From Enoplolaimus lenunculus (Eukaryota > Nematoda > Enoplea > Enoplida > Thoracostomopsidae): a stretch of 64,000 bases of DNA. The position numbers and the translations under genes are program-made. Shown here piece by piece: positions 23,968 through 36,094 of the stretch. The notes below the pieces were generated by a model. It did not search any database. It was given only the letters and a program-made list of their open reading frames with translations, and was not told the origin of the DNA. The DNA is taken from contig JASANG010001872.1 in assembly GCA_030248215.1 (NCBI GenBank), forward strand, positions 1 through 64,000. Direction: 5' to 3'. How positions within the stretch are numbered: position 1 is the stretch's first letter; each line of letters starts with the position of its first letter.

Positions 23968-26926
23968 ATGCATTTACTTAACCTTATTCTGTGGTATGTT
24001 GCTATTACCGGTTCTGTTATGGTAAGTATCGCTGTTGGTTGCTGTTTTTTCAGTGTTTGATAACTTATGAAACTTACAACGTTTCCAAAATGTTCGTAAT
24101 CAGCCTTACAAAAACGGTTTTAAGATAGTTTCCACGTAATCACGAAACCGTAACGAAAACCTGGTTCCGTTACAAACTCACAGAATATTTAAAGGCTGTC
24201 ATTTCAAATGTTCTAATCAGAATTGTAATCTTGCATTCTAAGTAGAATGAAAGTATTGGCGTTGACGGCAAACGGACCACTGTCTTTTGGAGGAAATATG
24301 CAATTTATGTTATCCCATATAGCAGTTCTGTGCACCTTTTTTCGTGCATACGTTTTTTTAAATTAGCTTAATTTTACTTAATCATTTAGCTCAATGTTTA
24401 TTTCAAAATTCGCTGTACTATAATATAGTCAAAAATGCTGGGGAAATGTTGTCCCGAGCAAACTATATGGCACCAATCATTGACGACTTATAGGTTGGCG
24501 CTATACTCGTCGTGCGGTGCCGTCTGTCACCGTCTGTCATCCGTCCGTCATCCGTCCGGCGCCGTCCGTCATCCGTCCGGCGCCGTCCGTCATCCGTCCG
24601 GCGCCGTCCGTCATCCGTCCGGCGCCGTCCGTCATCCGTCCGGCGACGTCCGTCACCGTGAATTATCGTACGCAAATTTCACACGTATGATACCGAATAG
24701 TGACGCACGATACCGTACGGGTGACAGACGGCGCCGGACTTTTAACAAAAGTAGAGCGTCACACTTAACTGTGCCGCCTGCGCGAACCATCGGGAATTAA
24801 TTGTGCTGTTTATATCATGTAACTTTATTTCGCTAACTTTGTGTTTGTACCCAGCAGGGTTGCTTCTTTTACAAAAAATTGAATCCAACGGCAGAAACGA
24901 CTTTTCCTTGTATTAAAAAACCGAAAAACTGAAACAATGCAAAAATGTCGTGGTGCTTCATCAATGCAAGGCACAGCATGGTTATGTTGGATCAAACAAA
25001 AAACAACAAAATTTATGCAATATATAATATATAAAAATGTTACAGCACTAATGGTGAGATCATAGAAATACGATTTATCAGCAAAAACATGTTTAGTAGA
25101 AATTAGTTTTTTCTAGTTCAGCTCCGTCACACACACCAAATAGATTGTCTTGAAATTTCAAGACTCCTATTTTCTTAAATTTTCAAGACATAAATATCTT
25201 ATATTTCAGAGTTTTATACCCTTAAACGTTCAAGAAACTTGTGTCTCAGATGGTTAAGCCATAAATGTCTGATATTGAAGAATCACTATTTCCAATTTAT
25301 AAGACATAAATTTCTTCCAATTAAGAAACAATTGGCTTATTCAGGACTAATTTTCTGATTTTCATGTATGTAAAAATCTTGCTTCGTTTATATTCTAGAG
25401 AGAGTATATAAACAATCGAATTTCAAAGATATCGGGTTGAGCTCAAGCTCCCCCCAACCTAAGTTTACGTCTGGACGTATCTTATGTTGTAAAATTAGTA
25501 AATTTGGTTGTGTTTAGCTCCCAATTTAAAACGCAATTTCCCTGACAAATCTTGCAAAACATGTCCTTAATTTCAGACACATTTGTCTTACATTTCAGAA
25601 ATATTGTCTTAATCGTTTATGAACAGACTCTTAAATTTAAGACATTTAAGTGCTAAAAATTTAAGACATATAATTCTGGTAAATTTCAAAAACTAATGTC
25701 TTGCATTCAAGAAATATATGTCTGGAGTCTAAATTAAGACATAATTGTCTTGAATTTAAGAAAATACTTCTTAAATATCAGAAAATGTTTTTGTGTGCAG
25801 CTGCAGTGAACACAAACACAAAAACGTCTGCTCTATCCAATCCAAAAGGTATCACAAAATTTAGTAAATTAGCCTCCCAAACCGAAACACGTTCCAGATG
25901 AGAGACGCGAGAAAAACGAATTTCTCACAGTTTTCCTTTCGTATTGGGAGCCAGTAAGCTGCTATTAAACATTTCACCCCCTTTTACGGATCAAGTTTTA
26001 GATACTTTTTCTGGAAACAGATAGAGCAATTAGAAATATGCGATGTTCGGCCTCGAATGATAACTAAGATGGACTTATTCATCTTAAACTGTAAAAGTTT
26101 AGCGAAAGAACTTGAGTAGGGGTGTACCTAATTCCTCGCATGATCATCAAACATTGTAGGTCACCAGAACAATAACGCATTCAATGGATACCGATTTTAC
26201 GGAGTAAAGTTAATGACATTCTTTTATATGACCATATCCGGAGCTAATTATCTCTTCCCTTGCCCAAATTTTGAGCAAAACCTTACAGTTAATTTTCAGT
26301 TCGGAGTAGGCTTTGTCTGGTCTATAGTGTAAGCTATGCATATTTGCTGTGAGGTAAAGACACTGTCCTATCGCATCGTTAACGAGTCTTTAATTAAATT
26401 TAAAAAGCCAACATTTTATTGGTTTTCGGTGTCGCCTCTTTAAATCTCAGGTTCTCGGGACGCTGCTGTACAATCTTTAGACCCCAGTTTCTTAGAACGC
26501 CGATGTACAATTTCGAAGATTAGTAACTGAAAAAAAATCATACAAAATTAAAAAAAGGTCACAGAATTTGTTTATACCCAGTTTTAGATTTGTGCACACA
26601 CATTTCCACGTTATCCACCGCTGCCTGGACCGTACTATAAGCGAGCGGCTCCGGTTCCCACTAACGATGACAGCTCACATCGGTCATATTTGGAAACCGC
26701 TCATGGTGCCAGTCATGATCATGAGCACGAAAGCGTGTCATCGTCATCGGCAGAAAATGATGAATCCGACCATGTCCATGGCAAACTGCATGAAATGCAC
26801 AAACGCGATATATTTAAAGTGATATATCCAATGCCGGATTGGTTTTACCAGAAAGTGTTGGCTCGATATCTTGAACTTAAAAAGCAACGGTATTTTGATC
26901 AAAAACACAACTCAAATGAATATTGA
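23968..26926 (+). CDS. His-rich secreted protein A, right copy
   Basis: Exon 1 at 23968-24021 (54 nt) encodes MHLLNLILWYVAITGSVM, a signal peptide, then GTAAGT in phase 0. Exon 2 at 26588-26926 (339 nt) follows CCAGTTTTAG and begins ICAHTFPRYPPLPG; total 130 residues. The mature chain has a Pro/Tyr-rich segment with a KR pair, a His/Ser/Glu/Asp middle, PMPDWFYQK, and a Lys/Arg-rich end. It is paralogous to the gene at 31614-33455: same exon lengths, His/Ser block and a shared P-[MI]-P-x-[WY]-[FY] motif near the end. The 2.6 kb intron contains the CG-rich foldback (24487-24770) and the AAGACA element. Extra small exons cannot be excluded. Confidence 0.65.
24487..24770. mobile_element. CG-rich foldback element with expanded 21-bp minisatellite, right copy
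   Basis: Mirror of 7995-8250. The internal 21-bp unit is present about five times (24532-24650), versus about three in the left arm. The frames running through it encode RHPSGAV repeats only because the unit length is a multiple of three. Confidence 0.7.
25125..25800. mobile_element. AAGACA-rich element, right copy
   Basis: Mirror of 6965-7650, lying in the intron of His-rich protein A. One end starts CACACACCAAATAGATTGTC and the other closes with TTTTTGTGTGCAG. The interior is a field of degenerate TTCAAGACA units. Confidence 0.5.
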
Positions 26927-27376
26927 AGTTTTGAGATTTACAACTGACGTGGTCTTTGTATCAACTGCATGAATTGTTTGACAACCCAGTGGTCAGGAGG
27001 CAGTTTAGCTGAAGTCAGTCCGTCATTGAAAAGTTCCGGTTGCTCAGAAAAGTGTTGGTTTCATTTATAAATTGTGAAAATTTCCAAATAACTCCCCTCT
27101 TCGTAAGGTTTCTTTTTTAATTTTGTGCAGTTAAAGCTTTGAAAGTTGCCACAAAATTATAAAATGTTTCCTACGTCTCCGATTTGTTGGTATGACATTG
27201 GCTGGCCTGAATATAGACCCTTAAGTAAGCAACAAAATGCAGACATCGCTTTTACAGTTTACTCTGAAAGTAATCTTAAAACTGTTTTTTCTAGTGTTTT
27301 GTATGGTAAACTATTTTAAAGTTAATTTGATTTTGCTTTTAAAACGTTCGCAATGATTATGTGTTGATGTTTGCAG

Positions 27377-27553
27377 TCTGCAGTCAAAAGTAATAATTAT
27401 ACAAGTTTACACAAACCTGGATTAATAAAACGCAATAGAAGTTTTTTTGCCAGAATTTCTAATACGAAAATACAGGACCAGCCGTATTTCCTGGCAAAGA
27501 TAGCGCCGGTTTTGCACTACATGAAATCACCTCAATTGGCTGATATGGATTAA
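27377..27553 (+). CDS. Candidate coding exon of a small secreted peptide, right copy
   Basis: Follows GATGTTTGCAG in phase 0 and starts SAVKSNNYTSLHKPGLIKRN; 58 residues to a TAA. It lies 450 bases after the His-rich gene, in the same direction. No signal-peptide exon found. The left-arm copy (5221-5397) keeps the frame open with two residue changes. Confidence 0.35.
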   Translation, partial: SAVKSNNYTSLHKPGLIKRNRSFFARISNTKIQDQPYFLAKIAPVLHYMKSPQLADMD

Positions 27554-30500
27554 AATAAAAATTTAAATAGTATTGTTTTTATCATATGCTCACTTACCCT
27601 CAAAGTTTAAGAAAATGTTCAGTTATGCCTATTTAGCCTAAGCATTTGCCTAAGCCTAAACCTAACCAAAATTTTAAAGGTGCGGACCAATCTAAAGAAC
27701 ATGGGAGGAACAGTATTATAAGCATATTCCTAAGCCTAAGCCTAAGCCAAGCATAAAACAGTCTAAATCTTAAGCTTACTCTATTTTAGTCTCACAGAAA
27801 AACGTTCCGCCCTTGATCTTTACATGGGCCAAAGTGAGAAAGGTGTATAAGAGTCTGCATATGCTTCAATCGGAACATTTTTATTAATTATCAACCATAA
27901 AACGTGACGCATAGCGTTTAACTTGCAACAGCAATGTGCATTTGAACCATAGAGGTGTGAGATAAAGATACTTTGCGGGGCGTAACAGTAGTATATGTGA
28001 ACATATTCCTCAAGTTAAAGACTACGCCCGAGCCTCGGAGCAAGGATAAGCCTAAGCCTAAATCTAAGCAAAAAAGTAATCTAAATCCTAAACTTACTCG
28101 ATTGGAGTCTCGCAAGAAACTGTACGCATCTCAAAGTAACATAGGACGAGGTGCGCATGACATGACTTCACTGCAATAACCATTGAGCTCGTAACCAACC
28201 AGGCAAAATTTTTACCAGCCACACGATGCATATAACTCCGTGTTGTGTACCCATAGAAAAGTTGGTGTAAAACATGTTTCAAAATATATTTTTGCAGTCA
28301 AAATTGAAAATTATCATTTTGGAACCACACATTACTGGCCACTTGAAGGCATGTACTCCGGGGACAAGTCGTCTTCATGTCTCCACTGTGTTTCGCCGCT
28401 GCGTAAATAAAATGGTGGAAACCGTATTGGCCGCAAGTAAAACTAACTAAAAAATGACCATATTGAATGCAGAAGCCAATCATGAATTTTTTCAGGACGC
28501 CTTTATGTTTTCGTAACCTGAGAATGGCAAAATCCAATAAATGTCTTAAACAGCTAAATTTCTGTTGGCTTAAACATCTTGGAACAAAAACATTAGCCAA
28601 TGAGCGTTTGTTGAAGAAAGACGGAATCGTCATTTTGTAACAGTGGTAAGATTTTTGAAGAGCCAGAGTTAATGGTGCAAAGTTTTGAAGGCCAAGGAGT
28701 TGCTAGAATTTAGTTGTCACAATCTTAAATTCTCCCTGAAGGCGATTTTCACTATATTTTAGGTTAAGACAAAGATAAAAAAAGTAAAGTAGTCCGCAAA
28801 GGCGTTTAAGGTGTGGTAAATCGGTTGTTTTTCAACAACTACGACGGCTACCAATGCAAAATTCTTAAGTGGAAGATATACCAGGCCCCCAAGCACTACA
28901 AAGCTTCATAAAATTAAGAATACAGACGTACACTTGATGTTGTTATTTATCATTTGAAACAGTAAGCGGACGTAAGTTAAATGCAGTAAAATCTATCGAT
29001 ATCCGACAATTTCTTCACGAGTTATGGTTTAATAACTGATTTGGTGCGCTGCCCACTCTATATGTCATGGTGTCAAATCTATTATGTAACCATACTTCGC
29101 GTGAACCATTGAATGCGAAATGATCAGCAGAAGTCATGAGAAGTTCAAATTTGCAAAACAGTGGAAAGTCCGAATATTTTCGGGCAAATGATACCGGGAA
29201 TAAAGAATAACCAAAAAACCATGGTTTTACCACCTTAAACACAACAACTTCGCAGAAACTTCGCCGAGCGCCGCACAGGATCTGTACCAACAGGACTAAA
29301 TTTTATGGCAAATTGATTCATGCTAAAAATGTGTTTTGCAAGAAGTTTCACTTGTTGCCATTATATATCAATGCTGTAAATATTTGCATTATAGTACATT
29401 TATAAATGAACAGAAACCGTTCAGGCGGATTGTGAAATTTGAAAAATGTTCCAAATCGGAGATATTTATATTTTTAATTTAAATTTATGCATTTTTGCCA
29501 GCTTGAAGCTGTATATAATTACTTCTGTATTAACGTTTCAACTCGAGTAATAAAACATTTTGCATTGCTGGAATACCAGACTATATAATATTGTTGCATG
29601 AATTAAACAACTCACTATTGATTTGATTATATTTTCAATGCTTGCAATTCTTTTTATATTAATACATTTCTTTAGCATTTACGCCAGATATGAAAAGTTA
29701 ATGCAGGTTAACTTACGAATGAGACAAAGTCATATCAAATTAAAAACTTTAAATCGCTCTAAATCTTGAACTCAGATCGATTAAAGTCTTACAAGTTTTT
29801 CAGATGTTTTAGTTTCTCAAACTTGCCAGAATTGACAGTTTTTTCCGAGTTACCCAACGTTAACCGGTTTTGTTTAGTTTATATTTAACTCAATGGCAGA
29901 TCTTGGATTTCTAAGCCGAGGTAATTTTTTTTCGACAACTGAAAATGATGTATGATTAAGTATAAAGTTTTGAAATTTGAACTTTAGCAAGTTTTTGCGA
30001 TCATAACTTTAGGACGTACGCTAAAATATCCCAAATAGTGTATTAGCAACATTGTTTTAAACTAGTTTGGCTGAAAAAGTGTTTATGCGGAAGTGTCAAC
30101 TTATTTGGAACGAAAAATTGCGTCTTAAAAATATCGGCAGGTGGTCAGATGCCCCTTTTTGTTTTCTGCTGTTTTAACACATGTATACACAAAAATTTGT
30201 TTTTTTTCTACATTGAGTGGTCAACAGATTAAACGTGTTGTCTTTTTTGTATTAAAATATTGGCAAAAATTTGAGTTGTCTGTATTTCTAAGTAGATAAA
30301 AAATTGTCCAACGTTTTCAATTAGACTGGGGTATAAAAACACTAACTTGAAATCAGGTACGGTGTAGGGATCAGGTATATACCTACCGTATAGGGAGTGC
30401 GCATTGCCCAGAATCTGGAGAACGGATGGCAGAGCAGTAGTCAAACTCAAAAGTGGAGGATTCGAAGCAAAATAAATACTCAATCATATATATACAACAT

Positions 30501-31613
30501 ATTGCTATTTTTAAGGGTATGGTCACACGTAGTTAGGAGTCGACCCGCCGACTAGCACAAGCTTATTTAAGCTGAGACGGACGACTGGGGTCGGGAATCT
30601 CCTGTAAGTTCGTCGGACACGTAAACTTCAAGCTCGCGAATACGAGCATTTAGGGGCACAAAAGCCAGTAACACATGTGTAGACACGCAAGTAATAATAC
30701 AAGTTGGGAGTCGGAGGTTTACCACACGGATACGGATGTTAAAAGATACATGGCCGGATCGAATTATTTGAGAAACACAACATTGTCGAGAAATCCAAAA
30801 TACCATACTAAATCCCTGAATGTCAACCGATCCGAGGTACAGAAATATGCAAATTACTCCAATTTGCATATTCGATACCTTTATACGACGAAACCGAAAC
30901 AACAAGCGCATTCCGTGCTATTGAATCGAATTCGGGTGGTTTATATACTTGCGTGCCAGTATTGCAGAATCCTTCAAATCTTCCTTTTTTTATTTTCGTG
31001 CATAATATAGCAGATGAAATGAATAAGTTATTGAATTTATTTTAAATCGAACAGTTGCACAGTACGAGCAAAAATTACAAATAATAATTGAAATTATAGC
31101 ATATTGCGAGAATAAAAATAACGAATTTCCGCCGGTTGCATATATCAGAAATAGAAGTCTGGTTTTACCTGAAAAATAGATGACCACTGAATACTAATCC
31201 CACTTGAAAATACGGAAGTTCTGTTTTTATGAGTAACAAACGAACTTTGCATATACTTGTGCCCTGTGATGAATCAAGACAGAAATTGAGGATGTATCCC
31301 ATAACAGACCCTGCCATACTCAAAATTTTGCGATGCAAATAGTTCACTGACAGCTCAAAATGTGTTTTTCAACCAAATCGGTAAAAAATGTGGCAAGTTT
31401 TATGACTGAAATTCAATTTTTCGCGCCTTCAGTACTACACAATTGGTTAATCTAAAACTATCGAAAATTTTGCTAAAGGTGTGCCCTGAAACTGTGAAAT
31501 TTCGGAACACAAAAAGTAAAAAGTATTTTCCCCACCGGAAAATTATGGTTTCGCAACGCTGGTTGTTCACTGTAGAATTATACAGAACCAATTACACTTA
31601 AGCCGGTGCGAAA
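27554..31613. other. Right-arm outer stretch without a supported gene
   Basis: Mirror of 1157-5220. Telomere-like elements at 27683-27830 and about 27970-28110; otherwise AT-rich sequence. A frame at 30675-31010 on + is open here but not in the left arm. Confidence 0.55.
27683..27830 (+). mobile_element. Telomere-like MITE, best-preserved type copy
   Basis: Terminal inverted repeats GGACCAATCTAAAGAAC and GATCTTTACATGGGCC bound about 148 bp. Order inside: GGAACAGTATTATAAGC, CATATTCCTAAGCCTAAGCC (telomere-like units), then AAGCTTACTCTATTTTAGTC and CAGAAAAACGTTCCGCCC. This order recurs in many copies across the window. Confidence 0.75.
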
Positions 31614-33455
31614 ATGATTTTAATACAACGTATCTTGTTATGTGCAGTCGTTGCTGTTTTCATAACGGTAAGTCGTATACGCATTAAGCACCAGGGGCAG
31701 ATCAGAAAGAATTTAGTGAAAGTCACCGACTGGGATTAAACGAATATACCAAATGAAAATGCAAAAATTAATAGATATTAGAAAATCGTCGAGTGCTATC
31801 CCGACTTGAAACATCAGCTTGTTCCTTGATAGTGCCTTAAACCTAAACATAAGCCTAAGCATAATGCTATATGCATAAGGTTAAGCTTAAGCATAATGAT
31901 GGGCGATAAATTGTCGAACTGACGACATTCCGGATTACAAGTTATCAATCAACGAGTTGTCTAGCGGCCAATAAAAATAATACTGGGTGTAACTCAAGCC
32001 TAAAACATACATTGTCAAGAATTAATTTTTTAATTTTATTTGTTGTGCCAGTCTTAGACTTCGGAGTAAACACCTTCACAGAAGGCGGAGTGCAAATTCA
32101 TTCTCTCACATATGCCATTTGCCTATAAATTACACTAAAGTTAGTAAGCCATGTTTTCTACAACAAGCCAGGTGCCAAATTTCACACATAAAGCGAAAAG
32201 CAGCTTCCAGGCCCTAGCCAAAACTTAAGGTACGTTCGCCAGAGCAACAAGTATCATAAAAACATTGGCACAATCATCAATCTTATATAAAATAGACACC
32301 GTAGGTATAAATAAGCAAATATTTCTTGTAAAAAACATTTGGCACCAACATTTGCCATATTCGTTGCTATTTGTACATAATTCCGTAAGTCGCTCTGTTA
32401 ATTTTGCGCGATGCCCTGAGAAAATACTTGTTATGTGGCACGCCTTTCAGTCCTGTGCACTGGTTGAAACAAACCATTGAGCAAAATTGAAAATCTAAAT
32501 TTTAGATGTTCAATGCACTCTGTTGCTGTTTCAGTAACTTTAAACTAGCTTTTTACCCACTTCTGCAGCGCACACGTTGATGGAAAAATAGTACTCACCA
32601 AATTTGAAGAATATGTCGAAATAAAAACTCAGCTAATTAAAATATGGGCCATACTGTTTATGAGAGTGATGCTTTGGCCTGCATATTATGCATTCTGCTG
32701 CAGGTACAACCGGAAAAGGCGGGGAAAGGCGGCAACTACAAACAATCCGGCAAAAACCAAAAAATTAGCTGCCTAACGTGGGAAATATCAAAACTATATA
32801 AACAATTAAATTAACCAAACAAAAATTGCCATTCAGTACTGAAGACCAAGTAATCTCATACGCCATTCATACAGCCAGTCAACCATTTATCGCTGCAAAT
32901 GCTGTATGCAACCAAATAAGACTATCCTGCATATACATGCATATTGATATATTGTAATCTATATAAATTAACTATATATAATAGTTGCCCGTGCATACTG
33001 CAAATGCGTATGCAAATAAAAAAATTGATGAACAGCCATCTAAACACGACCTAGTTGAGGTGAGGTACACCCCTCAAAGTAAGATTGATCGTTTGCTTTA
33101 TACTTTTGCATTTTAGACTGCTAGATCTGGCTGTACCCGACGATGTGGTCGACCAACCATGCCCGCGACAAACGACTATTCACCATACGTAGACTGGTAC
33201 TGGAAAACACGGAGTATTCCATCATTGCCCGGTGCTGCAAACGGTGATCTTGGGACGAAAGGTTATCCGAAACTACCCTTGCTGAGTAGTACGAGACAAG
33301 CACATGTTCACGGTATTCATCATGGTCACGACAGTCACTCATCGTCGGCGTCCTCTGAGGAACGCGGTCACCACGAGCATGGAGAAAATCACACCCGAAA
33401 CAAACGATGGATAAATTGGATAATGCCTATACCGTGGTATTATTTACGAAAATAA
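31614..33455 (+). CDS. His-rich secreted protein B
   Basis: Exon 1 at 31614-31667 (54 nt) encodes MILIQRILLCAVVAVFIT; exon 2 at 33117-33455 (339 nt) follows GCATTTTAG in phase 0. The product is 130 residues, the same as protein A. The mature part starts TARSGCTRRCGRP, has aromatic residues (YVDWYWK), a His/Ser block (HVHGIHHGHDSHSSSASS) and ends INWIMPIPWYYLRK. It is a diverged paralog of protein A. Exon 1 lies inside the inverted repeat and exon 2 outside it, so the duplication edge (32737) cuts this intron. A possible polyadenylation signal AATAAA is near 33725. Function unknown; metal binding by the His block is a guess. Confidence 0.7.
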
Positions 33456-34538
33456 CCGAGCTATTGGCAGTTGAATCGTAAATATGGTTCGTAGTTGGTT
33501 GGTTGGTTGGTTGAAGAATTTTTGAGCAAAATGTTATCATTGACAACAAATGGAAAACCGTTCATGGTTACTTTGGAAAGTTTTACTAAATGTTATTCAG
33601 TTATCTCGTTGCAATATGAACCAATTGCATGCACTTGCTAAAAACATGGCTAAAAATTTTGAAATTAATTAGCTATGTAATATATTGCCGTTTGTCATAA
33701 ATTATCAAATTATATGGCTCATAAAATAAATATTGCTTGTAAAATAATGATGACGACGATTTTTTTCTACTCATCTACCTCAGGTATAACCAGCTTCTCG
33801 AGCAATCCCTCTGCAGGTTTGGAAGTTTCAGATTTTACAATAACTGAAGCTTACGATAGGTCATTAGCTACGGTTAGGCTTAGGATTGAGGTTAGGCTCA
33901 AGCAATGCGTATAAAGCGTGCTAGTGTCTAATATAATATAATCCTGGATATAACTCACAAACGGCACGCGGATCAAGGTTGCGTTCGTCGCTCGAAGCGC
34001 GGGTCAGTATTCCTAGGCAACCTTTCAATATGGTTGTCTTCACGTTTCACTTATTGTATTTAATATAATTGTTTTGTAGGTATTTTCTGTTTTTTTAAAA
34101 TACCTCGAGCCTGAATTATAAAATATAGTCTGTTTTTAACAACGTTCAAAAATAGCTGGCGTTCAATTAAACCGACAAAAGGTTTACCCTGAGCTTGACA
34201 AGCGAAGCAAAGCATTCAAAGCGCATTTTACCGACCATGCTATATATCGTGACCAGACATATAGGTTTAAAGCAAAGAAAGCGTATATCCTGTAATATTC
34301 GCATACGCTAATCCACAGCCAATAATACAAACATAAATACATATTTGTATTTTATAGCATCTTATTTTTGTGCCTATCTGAGACTAGGCGTTGCAAGCAT
34401 TTCAGTTTCGAAATGCATATTTTCATGTATCAAAACCTTTTTTTCTGACCTCTAAAATCAAGAATGTTGGTTTAGTCTGTAACCGAAATTTTTCTTGTTC
34501 TTTTTTCTTCAAAAATACCGGGATGAGTTATATTTCAG

Positions 34539-34761
34539 CTTTCCTGTTGCAATTGTATATACACCTCATGGGGGACACACAGTACCAGTGAGCATATTTT
34601 CATACAGAAAGCATTTAGATGTCAAAAAAAAGCCGAATAACCAGATACCGATAAGCCGCACTAATGTGTTACACAACAAGTCTGAAATATTAATGAAACC
34701 TTGTAGAGTAGAACGTTTATTAAAGCTAAAAACGACACACGTTCCGCTTAAAAACAACTAG
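34539..34761 (+). CDS. Weak candidate terminal exon
   Basis: After the acceptor TATATTTCAG the frame reads FPVAIVYTPHGGHTVPVSI, continues through basic sequence (YRKHLDVKKKPNN) and ends VPLKNN. Codon choice resembles the peptide genes, but no matching first exon in the right phase was found and a second frame is also open at the start. It may be chance. Confidence 0.2.
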
Positions 34762-35679
34762 CTATGTAAGCTGCTGCTGTTGCGCACGAGAGTTCGCTAT
34801 TTGTTAACTAAAAATGTCGGCTTCGAAACTGAAACACACAGAAACGTTTTAGTGCTGGTTTTTAAAGGCGGCTGCAAAGTCAACATGCTACAGGGGCAAG
34901 CGGATCCTCAGGATGGGCATACAAAGATTTCAGTTAGCTTGCAAACGAGACTGAAAACTTTTGTAAGTGGCGATAATTTTTCTATGAAACTGAGCCTATC
35001 TGGAACCCCTGTGGCAACAGGCAAGTAGCTGTTTAGTTTTTTCAAGCATTTCTATCGGTTTCGTGCGTTCTATGTAAACGCTGCATTCGCATAATTTAAC
35101 TTATTACAGCTTGCGCGGCTAATATGTTCAACAAAATAATTGATTTTCTTAATTAAAGTCATTTTTCTTTTGTTGCAAAGGAACCTAATAGTAGAAGCTA
35201 CGCTATATTGACGGCTTTTCTGAACTAGACAATACACGAACAAGTTGACTTTGAAAATACGTAACATTGGGATATAACGACATTTCGCTGACCGACAACG
35301 CGTCCACTGACAACTTGCAATCAAATTTCGTTACGTCGACAACTTGTAACCCTATGCTAAATCTTATAAGCTTAGGCTTAGGATTATGCTTAGGATTAAT
35401 AGGTTTAGGTTTAACAATACGCTTCGAATTAGAATTAGGCTTTAAGCTTAAGTTAAGAGCATTATCGGGGAACCAGTTATCGCGCGACGAATTGTCGCAG
35501 ATTCATTTAAAAGTTGGCAGTGAACCCAATTTTGCCAGTCTTACCGAGTGACATTATAAAATGATTGCTTGAAAATCACTGATTTTTGGTGATCTTGTCT
35601 GGCCCAAATATTAAGCCTACCTTGTACTTACCCAGCATGCCATATGGCTAGTTTATCTCTATATATATAATACATTAAA

Positions 35680-35815
35680 TAGAAATACGCAATTTATATA
35701 CATATATAAATATATATAATATATATAAATAAATAAATAAATAAATAAATATATATAAATATAAATATAAATATAAATATAAATATATATATGTATATAT
35801 ATATATAATAAATAC
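35680..35815. repeat. AT-rich microsatellite
   Basis: Runs of ATATAA, AAAT and AAATAT units. Open frames crossing it (repeating I/Y/L) are artefacts. Confidence 0.9.
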
Positions 35816-36094
35816 CGAAATCGAGCCCCAGGCCGTTTTATTGCACCGCACTTCCTGTTTTCCTGTATGCAGCTGTTTTCTCGACACCAAGTAACTGATA
35901 CGAAATGGCGAACCCATACATATAATAGCGAAGGCGTATTTAGTTTATAAGACTCCGTTTTCATTGAGTCTACGAACGCAATACAGTTATAAAGCGGGCT
36001 GGACGGCGCAGTACGTGGAAGTGTTCTATATTATAAAGACAATATATTTTTTGCCGCAAAATGGTATGTTTGATTTTTTAGCCGATACAGCCAG

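Larger units (their letters stand above)
16787..32737 (-). repeat. Right arm of giant inverted repeat
   Basis: This is the mirror of 33-15864. The outer edge falls inside intron 1 of the His-rich gene at 31614-33455, so that gene is complete only on this side. The sequence then continues into unique DNA. The arm carries peptide genes on the + strand that the left arm carries on the - strand. Confidence 0.95.

Noticed and set aside
33-32737. Giant self-replicating transposon (Maverick/Polinton type) bounded by long inverted repeats
   Set aside because: The arms contain host-like spliced peptide genes and small MITEs. No polymerase, integrase, protease or capsid-like frame is visible in arms or spacer, and no frame there exceeds about 130 codons.
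33-32737. Sequencing hairpin artefact (one molecule read out and back)
   Set aside because: The arms differ by real substitutions, indels and a 42-base minisatellite difference, with coding exons spared; a read-back artefact would not show that pattern. A haplotype mis-join remains possible.
35659-35964. I/Y/L-rich frames on the - strand
   Set aside because: They read through the AT microsatellite.
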